In this document: positions 12,801 to 20,629 of the stretch, in pieces | How the letters are laid out: each line of letters opens with the position of its first letter | Numbering within the stretch: position 1 is the first letter of the stretch | Origin: Flaccisagitta enflata | Taxonomy: Eukaryota > Chaetognatha > Sagittoidea > Aphragmophora | NCBI GenBank assembly: GCA_965153355.1 | Contig: OZ231126.1 | Location: 109,616,001-109,680,000 of the forward strand | Direction: 5' to 3' | DNA: 64,000 bases | Program-made: the position numbers and the translations under genes | The notes under the pieces: generated by a model | What the model saw: the letters and a program-made list of their open reading frames with translations, nothing else | Told to the model about the DNA's origin: nothing | Database searches by the model: none

Positions 12801-12925
12801 GTTTTCAAAGCTTTTCCTTGCATGAAATTATGAGGCAAGATGATTTAGCTTACATTCAGGCATTACATGAATACCTGATTCATACCTCTTGTTATATCTC
12901 CTGTTTGACATTTCTTCAAACTTAA
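6806..12925 (+). CDS. Helitron Rep/helicase with N-terminal SGNH-hydrolase-like domain, C-terminally truncated
   Basis: This uninterrupted 2039-codon frame encodes the rolling-circle transposase of a Helitron. Residues 1-205 look like an SGNH/GDSL hydrolase: LLADSLMKG (nucleophile block), VAGANDF (GxND block) and DGLHLT (DxxH block). Residues 599-748 are ten 15-residue repeats (HYEQNKxEILSNRQN type). Paired cysteines follow near 816 and 862, then an acidic stretch near 1040-1070. The Rep domain has FLTFT near 1231, the HUH motif SPHVH (His 1326 and 1328) and a YxxxY near 1530-1534. The Pif1-like helicase has GPAGTGKS near 1836, a DE box near 1928 and GDPRQLGP near 1966. The frame leaves the helicase after about residue 2018; the last 21 residues come from a 212-bp segment repeated at 17240. 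Motifs IV-VI are therefore missing and the helicase is unlikely to work. The ATG at 6806 is chosen because the SGNH block starts at once. Confidence 0.93.
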   Translation: MKTIGLLLADSLMKGCSFAARRLLIKNYGLSELNVHCFPGKTTDQLIGGNGEIHNLMQEKSYDFVFWVAGANDFNHNEDDCHVMKCKSIARMRNDLVHGFCSQYPLTKLVLAPIPMRRLSKNSDMIHNHPECSSKSWIDTTNNAISLYQRCFSVCECHKNQVRSVASPPLDDWLPYLTLDGLHLTDGRKGQTDGKLKMVQYLLKPKTKFALSQDDFPPLPEASATFSFEPQVAVPKVVRKEKPNPNLFILQCCLDQDVSFRAPVDVSSKKGSKLQVSLPNYNYPVLRKKRKKPKKADQWLPPVSNIEFSFSQPNHLPRAKPKLTRKKKVSNTDQRREEQHEKQRRVPWYEQPESSWNQPEVSRGRCLVKQNSRSDPSPSMKRKPQLKKPYERDPKLLVKLHQKLTFFKNQRQHQVKKTFAAKEKYSCCRKGDGGADDDNDIDSGVFDGDDYDGLSDDHPKKKIPQPQNFSRGQQKKIMKKIKGFLNPMVKSLPKDTNGNEEKISLTYNSKRGCLVQLEKKNGKTETLVDFLTSQDDVKVNYSSKIHRKKGKSLLGGGRTRSKSEEAQRKKRQREAKAKKLSEAEIQEFRSKEKERIKQHYNKNKAEILSSRQSHYEQNKKEILSNRQNHYEQNKEDILSNKQDHYEQNKKVILSNKQNYYEQNKAEILSNRQNYYEQNKAEILTNRQNYHEQNKEDILSNKQDHYEQNKGEILSNKQNYYEQNKAEILSNRQNYHEQNKEDILTRKRSSYKKSKANQSVSTAKKYKGAKAHQRNLRLARNLKLTTVRMHDESYKVNRKEIIAQYQNFYDLIKYGSDFVCTVCHRSLFENQVVKMNNKLNTVVKIGGNQYDCRTNKLSFDRIEYICNTCNANLKNGKMPKYAVINGNELPYVPPEVKSLNEGEERCVAPRVQFMRLQKLGCDRQRGIKSNVVNVPIDLGKLNLQLPCPRLDNQVMQLHFKRKMEYDHDYLAQNIDLNKVKQALGILAKSELYKEAGVEIVTDNFETLNEINEANLQEGMKGMELGEESSSSNQGENLDIQVDEDDEDDDDDWDELGDDYPTNIGNDDTMIINEIDELQDMVYARNDLSVAPGEGETPLPMTLDEHCEDLAYPTLNAGEKPKEHIVHMSFKDKCKLQLMHEDNRYRTHPTYPFSIFRKAETILHKNNININMKKGKKVDGASVTAKDVLGNDFQNILKHDGGYKVLASNRCSPAYWQKVKGELFAMVRQLGMPTWFLTFTACETWWPELIRSLQRDLDGKILSEEEVYNMSWEKKVELIRGNAVLCARHFNHRFEAFLKTVLKEKLHYDGNLDDYFFRIEFQQRGSPHVHMIMWKHDAPKYGLQSNEEISEYIDKYVKCSISSDDKENVPFHRRCQIHKHTECCKKKGRKKCRFRFPRHPMDRTRIIEPLDWNVYIKKRFPDVDEDVQERLKMQFIQENKDRTARIKKFLDEMDLNDPKFFTMTFQEYLTALEMDLEQYYVAIASTLKRAEVFMKRDLKDVRVNNYNDDLLKAWIGNMDIQYILDPYSVCMYVINYIGKSYRGMSRLLRQVVADCKKKNSSLKTKMTRICKEFQGASEVSAQEVAYDLCQMHKTQSTRTKVFINTYPKNERVKMLKSKDQLKHMKDNDEDIFIENLHGRYSKRSVDDEKLCLSDYALGVSGKQKILQYHQYSPEMDMENYARVLLMLFIPWRDEDKLYGDFDTYTDRYLSLKEYLESKKSELHKIDEQTLESLSKDPEIDDFQDNIVPSLDNDESAAALVNELQNDGVIDKEHVDLDLIHELGEDYFRNDNVKIKKCTSLAEEQNAVYRSLNRRQKEIFYDIIRRVQLGIPIRIMIMGPAGTGKSRLLQAINMWVDNFYSNLRSNDPNSVYSIICAFTGNAAFNSGGLTFHSALGMKINQNLSDDSVFGLISDKQLQQLIDAFANIKFLCADEFTYIGAHMNTKINKHLKTIKQTTSDYGGLDTVFFGDPRQLGPMFDDWIFEPDKKHPCGPIVGDFLFKSFQSFSLHEIMRQDDLAYIQALHEYLIHTSCYISCLTFLQT
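8600..9049 (+). repeat. 45-bp in-frame tandem repeat, 10 copies
   Basis: Ten contiguous 45-bp units encode a charged, probably helical 15-residue repeat (pattern HYEQNKxEILSNRQN) inside the Helitron protein. Unit length keeps the frame. Confidence 0.95.
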
Positions 12926-13072
12926 AACATTTTAAAGCAATTCCTCATCATTATTTTCTTAACCTCAATTCTTTAACAACGACGATAATCATGCAAAAAT
13001 TTATTGACAACACATGGGAGCAAAACGGGTACATTTTTTGCCCCATTTGTGCTAACCAATACAATCGCAGAT
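12861..13072 (+). repeat. 212-bp duplicate of the RING gene 5' region (copy 1)
   Basis: Matches 17240-17451 over 212 bp with no indel and about four mismatches (roughly 98%). On the left it is joined to the helicase reading frame; on the right it ends exactly at the shared GCAGAT and runs into unrelated DNA. It keeps an ATG at 12991 that copy 2 lacks. Confidence 0.95.
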
Positions 13073-13101
13073 TCCTTCATCATAGTGCTCTATTCCCGTA
13101 A
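12991..13101 (+). pseudogene. Truncated RING-finger fragment
   Basis: From the ATG at 12991 the frame reads 27 residues of the RING gene, including the first zinc pair (CPIC), then continues into unrelated sequence and stops at 13101 after 36 codons. The remaining RING ligands are absent, so no domain can form. It is the retained start of the gene whose fuller copy lies at 17370-18565. Confidence 0.75.
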
Positions 13102-13239
13102 ATCTTTAGTAGAACTTTTGCTTAGTTACAAAGTTAACATGAGCTGGTTTACTGCAAATTCAGATATACAGCAAATTCAGATATCATTCCATAAACACCA
13201 TTGTCCTAGTGCTCTTAGTCTCCTTCCTTACCATTTCAG

Positions 13240-13690
13240 CCCAGCATCACATGGCCCTTAGTGGAATGCTACATGACTCAATTGGCCATTTTTGGTTGGT
13301 CTGTTGGTCCCTCTGTTGGTCTGCCTGTTGGCCACATTTGGTCATTTTGGCGTTCTTGGCATTACTGCTCCTGCCAACGTGCCTGGCCAGCTTTCCACAT
13401 TGCTAATCTTGCCCAGCCCCATGCAACATGGGTTATCATGTATACCGCATTTTTAAGTCACTTGCCAAGCAACTCTATGAGAAACTGGTTGGAAGGTATA
13501 TGACAAAAAATCTGAATGACGCAAACTTGGCTGAAATAGCAATTTTTGAGCACCACGTCCCTGCCCAGTGCCCAGCCACATCACAGCCCCTGCCCAGCCA
13601 CTAACTGCCCATGCCCCCTTGAATTACTGCCCTTGCCAACCCGCAAGCAACTACTTTTTAGCCGTGTATCCAGCCTTGTTTCATAATGGT
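13240..13690. repeat. Dispersed repeat (GTTGGTC-rich, ending GTGTATCCAGCCTTGTT)
   Basis: TTGGTCTGTTGGTC-rich body, a CTGCTCCTGCC motif and the family end motif GTGTATCCAGCCTTGTTT near 13663. A diverged member of the family at 18.9, 35.7 and 41.2 kb. No gene. Confidence 0.65.
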
Positions 13691-13892
13691 AGGCAAAGAA
13701 GTGCGTCCAACTTTACGACGGTTCACAATTGAGATTTTAACTCGTACGTCGAGAAGCATGACGTCAGCTAGTATTTCAAATTTCAGGACAATCGCATCAA
13801 TAGTTTAGAAGTTACGGCCTTTTTCATACTTAAAAAGTAAAAGAAAAAACCGACGTTCTTTTTTTCCGTTTTTTCTTTGAACTCGCCCCCAA

Positions 13893-14460
13893 TCAAATTT
13901 TAAAATTTTTTGAAAAAAGTCATTTTACAGGTTTTGGATCTAGGCAAATAAAACAATTTCCTATCAACTGCACCCCACTTTTGAAAACCATTTTTCAAAA
14001 AAATATTTTCTGATTTTTTTTTTAAAGTCCCTGACGCGCGACAAAAATTTTTTTTAAGTTTTCTGAAAAAAAAAATGAAAATGCAGGATTTTGGATCTAG
14101 GCAAATCAAACGATTTCCTATTGATAGCACCCCACTTTTAAAAAACATTTTTCAAAAAAATATTTTGTGATTTTTTTTCTAAGTCCCTGACGCGCGACAA
14201 AAATTTTTTTTAAGTTTTCTGAAAAAAAAAATGAAAATGCAGGATTTTGGATCTAGGCAAATCAAACAATTTCCTATTGATTGCACCCCACTTTTAAAAA
14301 ACATTTTTCAAAAAAATATTTTGTGATTTTTTTTTAAGTCCCTGACGCGCGACATAAAAATTTTCTAAGTTTTTTGAAAAAAGTGAAAATACAAGATTTT
14401 GGATCTAGGCAAATCAAACAATTTCCTATTGATTGCACCCCACTTTTTTTTTTCAAAAAA
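13893..14460. repeat. About 155-bp tandem repeat, 3.7 copies
   Basis: The marker GGATCTAGGCAAAT recurs at about 13936, 14093, 14249 and 14401, spacing 152-157 bp. Units are T/A-rich with a conserved GTCCCTGACGCGCGAC segment. No coding potential beyond short shadow frames. Confidence 0.93.
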
Positions 14461-15480
14461 AAAAATTCTCAATAAGGGCTTTTTTGGGGGCCCTTAGGGG
14501 CCCCTAAGAAGAAAATGATGATATTTAGTTAAAGCCGACGGCGAGAGAAATCAAATCTCCGTCAAACAAGACCAAGAACGCCTAGATCGGTGGCGTATAG
14601 AGCCTGTAACAATAGTCAACACTTCAGGGGGCGAGTTTTTTTCAAAGCGAGATCCGCTTTCAGCCTTAGAAATTCCAAGTTGTAGATCAAGGCCTAATAA
14701 TGGATGGAAATGCTTTAAACGTCTGCAGCCGTCAATAATCATGCTTGCCTGTAAAGGTTCCCCTGGAGAGATTTGCTGCAAGTTGCTGCATATTTCACAA
14801 GATAACAGACAGGCAGTGAAGATGCTTCCCTTTGAGCAGGTTGCTTCATATTGATATTGTAATAACATTGAAGGGGCTTAAATTAACTCAAGAATGAATA
14901 TTTAATGATTAAAATGATCTCTATGGGTAGTTGCTTAAAATTGGCAGACTGCGGCAATTTGCTGCAAATGCAGCAAGTTAAAACAATTTTAGCGCGATGA
15001 GTCAGATACATCATTGTTCTGAACTAATCATGTCATAGAAACACCTTAGCACATAATTCAGGTTAATAGAGAAAGGTATTACAATTGCATTAAGGGATAA
15101 AAGCTGAAAAAATAGCTTTTTTCACATGAAATCATTGGTGCAGCATAGTTGATCAATAGTAGCGATGCACCGACCCTTCCCAGATAATTTGGGTCCAACA
15201 ATGTTTCTAGTCTGTCAGGGTAGATGCCACTACCCACTTTGAAAGCCGAGTTTAGATGTTACAGCCACTTTTTAGGGCTCAACCATGTTTTACACCGGCC
15301 TCTACTTTTAGTTTGAAGGCCAATTGTTATCAGCACTGTGATATTTTTCCTTGAATAAGACAGTGATATTGTTCTTGATATAATTAAAAGTAAAACTTGT
15401 GTTTGTTTAATTCTACTATTTTTACTTTGTTGATTTGTTGTGTTGTGTTATCAGAGAAGGGGAAATAGGCATCCTAGCCC
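14461..15480. other. Gene-free interval with small palindromes
   Basis: No supported gene. Two perfect palindromic sites are visible: CTTAGGGGCCCCTAAG at 14493-14508 and an 8-bp inverted repeat with a 2-base gap at 14959-14976 (TTGCTGCA/TGCAGCAA). A 105-codon minus-strand frame at 14551-14868 has no recognisable domain. Confidence 0.5.
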
Positions 15481-15610
15481 AAATGACCCCGTGACCTAAT
15501 TAGGTCATCCGATCATGACCTAATTACTATGACCTAAATACCGTGACCTTCCGTGACCTCGTTGCTGTGACCTAATTACTGTGTGACCTAATTGCGTATT
15601 GTTGCCTAAT
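15480..15610. repeat. TGACCTAATT short tandem motif
   Basis: Seven or eight loosely spaced copies of (G)TGACCTAATT or TGACCT in 120 bp, degenerate in spacing. Confidence 0.75.
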
Positions 15611-15656
15611 GGTTGGCTTATTGTTGGCTTATTGTTGGCTGATTGTTAGCAGTGAA

Positions 15657-15703
15657 GGAATGCCCAGGCAATGCAATGGTACATTCCATTGCCTGGGTAT
15701 TCC
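15657..15703. repeat. Inverted repeat, 22-nt arms with 3-nt loop
   Basis: Arms 15657-15678 and 15682-15703 are complementary at 20 of 22 positions around a GTA loop (CCCAGGCAATG / CATTGCCTGGG). Preceded by TTGTTGGCT triplets. Confidence 0.85.
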
Positions 15704-15981
15704 CTGTAAAAAGATTGAATTGATTGCATGGATGACCTGTCTGAATACCCGAGACAGTGAGGCTACCCCCTGAAGATTGAAGAAGAAAAAAATTCTACAT
15801 TTTCTTCAACCCTTGAGAGATGAGAGTATACTTTTTGATTGGATTAGTTTGCTTTTTCCAGACATCAATGTCGACTTCCAGAGAGTCAATATGACCATAT
15901 TGATAGGATTAAGGGAGTCGAGATGGATCAGTCATACGGTGCAAGAATGGAAAGAGTCTGACGATTTGCGGTAAACAAGGA

Positions 15982-15987
<6 letters not shown>

Positions 15988-16064
<77 letters not shown>

Positions 16065-16166
16065 GACAGAGAGTTAGATAGATAGAAATTAGACAGATAG
16101 ATTTAAAGGTAAATAAATAAACATTGTGCAGATGAGTAGAAGAAAGTTGATTAGGAAAAAGAGTGA

Positions 16167-16198
<32 letters not shown>

Positions 16199-16226
16199 GA
16201 ATAAGAAAGAAAGCAAGAAAGCAAGC

Positions 16227-16266
<40 letters not shown>

Positions 16267-16343
16267 AAAAAAAACAGAAATAGGATTTCGCGGTAGGGAA
16301 TGAAAAAAAAGAAATACTTGATGACGTCGGTCAAGACAACAGG

Positions 16344-16418
<75 letters not shown>

Positions 16419-16420
16419 TT
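15988..16420. repeat. Compound microsatellite (GA, GACA, GAAA, GA)
   Basis: GA run 15988-16036, GACA tetranucleotides to 16065, GAAA tetranucleotides 16165-16270, and a second GA run 16347-16414. Ser/Leu/Phe-rich frames here are compositional. Confidence 0.95.
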
Positions 16421-16839
16421 TGTATGTTTTTTGTTCCCATGATGTTTTCTATGAGATGACCGGGAAGAAGTGACGATGGGGTGAGGATCTGTGACGGCGA
16501 GGATGAGCATGGATGAGTATGGGTGAGTAAAGTGATAGATGTAGAGGAGGAGGAGGTGATTATGAGCAGGAACGGGGGTAGAGGGTAAGTCAAGACATTC
16601 ATTCCTTTTGATTTTACTTTTCAACACTGTCAACATTTTCCCGTGGATCTTTCAATTAACTGCAAGTATTTTCAACTCTACAAAAAATTCTCTTGGATTT
16701 ACTTTTTTCAATGCATTTTTTTTTATGTTCAACGATTTTTGTATTTTGGATGGATTTCATTAACATGAAAAGCAGATTTTATGGTTTCTCGATGATAAAA
16801 CAATAAGCGCATCAATCCTAGTTTTCCATTTTTATTTGC

Positions 16840-17060
16840 GGACATGTGACTCTACACCTTGTTGTGTTGGTCGGTCAGTCAGTCATCCGTCCGTCCGTCT
16901 GTCCACCCGTTTTATTTCTGAATTCCGAATGGTTTTTTTTTCTTTTTTTTTTGTGGTACTGCTCCTGCCCAAATGTTTGTGACTGGATTGTTGTGTATCA
17001 GTCTGTTGGTCTGTTGGTTCGTCCATTAGTCCATCTTTCCGTGGATTATGATGACATGAT
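16840..17060. repeat. Dispersed repeat copy (16.84 kb)
   Basis: Begins ATTTGCGGACATGTGACTC, followed by GTCGGTCAGTCAGTC and GTCCGTCCGTCTGTC, then a T-rich block and CTGCTCCTGCCC, as in the other family members. Confidence 0.75.
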
Positions 17061-17239
17061 TTTATAGTTGATTGGTTTATATCATTTTTATGCAATCATA
17101 TTTAATTCTTTTCTCTTTTTTTTTATTACAGGAAAGAAAAAATCGACAAGAGCAAGCAACAAAAAACAGCGAATAAACAATATCTCTTCAATAATTTGGG
17201 ATCTTCTTACTCTCCTTACTCTCGTTGTTTTGTTACTCT

Positions 17240-17451
17240 CATTACATGAATACCTGATTCATACCTCTTGTTATATCTCCTGTTTGACATTTCTTCAAAC
17301 TTAAAACATTTTAAAGCAATTCCTCATCATTATTTTCTTAACCTCAATTCTTTAACAACGACGATAATCATCCAAAAATTTATTGACAACACATGGGAGC
17401 AAAACAAATACATTTTTTGCCCCATTTGTGCTAACCAATACAATCGCAGAT
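17240..17451 (+). repeat. 212-bp duplicate (copy 2), start of RING gene
   Basis: Same 212 bp as at 12861-13072. Here the sequence continues into the rest of the RING gene, so this is the likely source copy. The position equivalent to the ATG of copy 1 reads ATC (17370-17372). Confidence 0.95.
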
Positions 17452-17822
17452 CACGTTGACCAATTTCCTGTTCAAATGGGCACACAGTGTGTTTTTCGTG
17501 TTGGCAAAGTAACTACACGACGACGGTCGCTTCCAACAGTCAAAGGAATTTCCAGCTAAGGAATGCCTGCATGATTTGTCGCGAATTTTTCCACGTCGAT
17601 CCTTCTACCCTTCAAGACATTGAGAATGCAGATGTATTGCAAATGGTGGATTTAAAAACCACCCAGAGCGCCGGTGCAGCTGATTTTGAAAAAGGGTGGA
17701 AGTTAATGGAAAAAAGAAACAAGCAATTGAACCGCAAAATCAGAAAAATCGGGAAGGAAAATCGCAATTTACAAGCAAGACTCCGCCTTTCCAAGAGATG
17801 GTGAGTGGCTATGTTTTTGAAT

Positions 17823-17867
<45 letters not shown>

Positions 17868-18565
17868 GACTCCAGCGCACTTGCCATCGCCAACTCCAGC
17901 GCACCTACCATCACCAACTCTGACATGAATGTGATCACCAACTCCGTTGTCAATGCCAATTCAAGCACCGTCATGTCTTCGCTCACAGCTGCTGGACAGC
18001 CAGACATGCCACTTCTACCAATACCTCTCTCCGATGTGGAGTCCATTCTACCCTCCACGTCATTCGCGAGCCTCAACGTTACGTCATTGCTCCCATTTCC
18101 ACTTGCTCAACCTCAGACTATGGATTTCCAGTAAGTTTTTTTTCTAAGAAGGAAAATAAAAGAGTATTTATGCTTTTTTTTTCTTAAAAAGCAATACAAA
18201 TTCTCTTTCATTTTCTTTCTTACAGGATTTTGCGTTACGTTACGATTACCGTCGCGGATGGAGTTTTTACCGTCAGAAAAATGAGATACAACCTGTCCTC
18301 TGAAAGGACGGTTTCTGCAAATGGTCAAGAAGCTGTAGGCCTTATTCAACACATTTCCACGTTTACCGATATGCTTAGGACGGGAGTCGGTTACAGTCGC
18401 ACCAGGGGGTCTTTGACAGCTTCCACGGTTGCCCTGACCTTTGTTGGCAGAACGTCACACTTTCTTTGTATAAAAAAATTAGGCTCCTTTGTCAACCTCA
18501 ACATGAAAGAGGTTCAGAAAATAAAGGACATCAAGATTGAGCTTGGGTTTCATCTTTTTTGCTAA
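17370..18565 (+). pseudogene. RING-finger protein gene, three exons, inactivated
   Basis: Exons 17370-17800, 17876-18130 and 18226-18565 join in phase across GT-AG introns; the first intron carries a (GTT)n run. Exon 1 encodes a C3HC4-like RING: CPIC, then CxxGHxxC and FSCW, then CMIC, followed by a basic predicted helical segment (KRNKQLNRKIRKIGKENR). Exon 2 is Ser/Asn/Pro-rich. Exon 3 is a hydrophobic-polar, probably beta-rich domain ending KIELGFHLFC. RING proteins of this size are usually E3 ubiquitin ligases; that role is inferred. Two lesions are visible: the start codon seen in copy 1 is ATC here, and an in-frame TGA at 17457-17459 lies inside the RING. It is upstream of, and codirectional with, the polymerase, so it may be a provirus early gene, or a host gene caught beside it. 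Confidence 0.72.
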
Positions 18566-19207
18566 AAGCTTTTTTAAGAGCTAATTTAAGAGCCAACTTA
18601 AAAGCTAACTTAAAAAAGCATCCTTAAGCAATTGAGATCATAGCTCAATTCAAGCTTGTTATCCGTTATTTTCTTAACCTCTTTCATATTTTTTTAACAA
18701 ACTGAGTTGAAAAAACATTCTGTGCCTTGTTTATAGTACCACCAAATCATTCATTCATTGACTGTGTGCTTTTAGTCATAGTAAAAACCGTATTCTTATC
18801 AGAATATTTGGTATTGCGCACAAATTTGCCCTGTTTTCCCCATTAATGGAGATCAAGGGGTCAACGAATTTTATCTGTTAAAAGTGGCATTGATTTTTAG
18901 TCGCGTGCTATGCGACTCTACACTTTGCTTTGTTGGTTCGTCGGTCCGTCGGTCTGTCGGTCTGTCACACTTTATTTTTTTTATTTTTTTTTTTTTTGGC
19001 TTTTTGCGGTCTTTGGCCTCACTGCTACTGTCCAAATGATGGAGTGACATCAAATATGGCCCCTGCCCACCCGCACGCGATTGGGGTAGCCGTGTATCTG
19101 GCCTTGTTTTTTGTTAAAGGTGAGCTTCTGTTATTTTTGGGTCAATTGTTGTTGATGCTAGTAGATAACTGCTATTTGAAGTTGTGTACTATAAGTCTGT
19201 CTGTCTG

Positions 19208-19263
<56 letters not shown>

Positions 19264-19460
19264 TGTCTGTTAGTCTGCTGGTCTGTTGGTTTATTGGTCC
19301 GTGAACACAAGTTCAAAAGTGTGGATGGGGTTGGATGCCCCTGCCCACCCCCCTCTCCCGCAACAATGACATGACCCTTCATTGTTTTGTTTTATCTATT
19401 TATCTGTCTGTCAATTTGTTAGTCTGTAAGTCTATTTATTGCTTTTTTGAGGCGGAAGAC
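18566..19460. repeat. Dispersed repeat copies with CT microsatellite
   Basis: 18566-18890 shows nothing beyond AAGAGCTAA/TTAAAAGC short repeats after the RING stop. A full dispersed-repeat member runs about 18895-19111 (AGTCGC...GCGACT stem to GTGTATCTGGCCTTGTT). It is followed by GTCTGTCTGTC, a CT run (19215-19258) and a second GTCTGTTGGT block to about 19460. Confidence 0.75.
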
Positions 19461-20089
19461 CTAGAGGGGTCAATGATCTATGATTCCATATAGGGTCATT
19501 TTCTCCAGTCTCTATCTATTTGTTTATTTATCTCTTCCTTCTGGGCAGAGGCCTATGATTCCATGGAGGTTGTGTTTCTTGTTATAGATATTTGCGTTTT
19601 TTAGTGGGATTGTTTATTTGCTCAAGTAGTTCAAATATTACCCCTGCTTATTCATATGTGTTTTGGTTAGCAGAGTATGTAATTCATAGCCTTACCTGCA
19701 ATTGTGCAGTTAAGCTTATGGCATTCTGTCAATGAGTAGGTGTAGTTGTTTTTCAAGTTGCAATCACTTTGCAATAATTAGTTTATCTGTTGCTCATTGT
19801 TGTTTCTACATTTTTTGTTTTTAGTTGCAGACACAAAAAAGGAAAAAAAAAAGAGACAAAAAAGAAGGTGATTGAGAAAAAAGAGACGAAAAAGAAGGTG
19901 ATTGAGAAAAAAAAGACGAAAAGAAATAGAGAAATACTCTAGATTGGAGATGGCAGGTAAATAGATGTTTTATATTGATATATGAGTGGTAGGACAGTTT
20001 TATTGACTGTTCACTGTAAAAAGAAAAAAGTCGATTAAAAGCCATATCTGCCCCTTCCCCCCCCCATTTTTTTTCCTTGCTTTGTAGCC
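19461..20089. other. Gene-free interval; 28-bp A-rich repeat near 19845
   Basis: No gene. About three copies of an AAGAAGGTGATTGAGAAAAA-type unit lie at 19845-19925. A strong pyrimidine tract with TTTGTAG (20050-20087) immediately precedes the next start codon and looks like a 3' splice site. Confidence 0.55.
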
Positions 20090-20629
20090 ATGGAGCTTTT
20101 CTGTCATCAACTAAAACTGATCTTCAGTCCTTACAAATGTGTATTCATCACATGTATGGCAATAATGACGTCGTTAAAAGCGTTTATTTTGAAAGCCAAA
20201 GAAGAAATGAGCAATGGCAACTATGAGGGCTTTGCCTCTCATCATGAAAGGTCGTCAATCATTTACAACCTCGACTTGCAAACTCTAACTTATTCTCTAA
20301 AAAGAGTGAATCTTGAGCAAGATATCAAACTGTTAGTCAATCGATTCTTTAATTGTAGAAACATTGACTCAAGGCAACAGGAAAAGGCACTGAAGCAATT
20401 TAGAGCTTTTTTTCGTTGCATGTTATTTTTCAAAACGTGTTTGAACACCTTTCTCAAGATTGAGCCTTTTGTGCAAATCATAGACCCAGTTAGCGATTTT
20501 GATTCATCCTCATTTGCATATATCACCAACCCGTCTTTCTTAAGAATGGTTACACAAAAAACTGAGGAAATCAAAATCTTTTTGGATGAGGTTGATTCTG
20601 ATGGGCAAAGTGAAGGGTGCACTCAATAG
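20090..20629 (+). pseudogene. Small helical protein of the provirus, interrupted by insertion
   Basis: A 179-codon frame with no recognisable family. It is rich in predicted helix, with Lys/Glu and Leu/Phe patterns (KAFILKAKEEM, DIKLLVNRFFN) and an acidic C-terminus (DEVDSDGQSE). The ATG at 20090 follows a splice-acceptor-like TTTGTAG and has a good context (GCCATGG). The last four residues and the TAG belong to the foldback repeat starting at 20615. If AA (20613-20614 and 23172-23173) is a 2-bp target duplication, the sequence 23174-23260 continues the same frame for 28 more codons, so the pre-insertion protein was probably about 203 residues. A similar-sized helical gene follows at 23729; both sit between the RING gene and the polymerase, so an early accessory role is possible. 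Confidence 0.6.

Noticed and set aside
15777-15974. A 65-codon plus-strand frame between the hairpin and the microsatellite
   Set aside because: Short, no domain, no splice or promoter context; cannot be supported as a gene.
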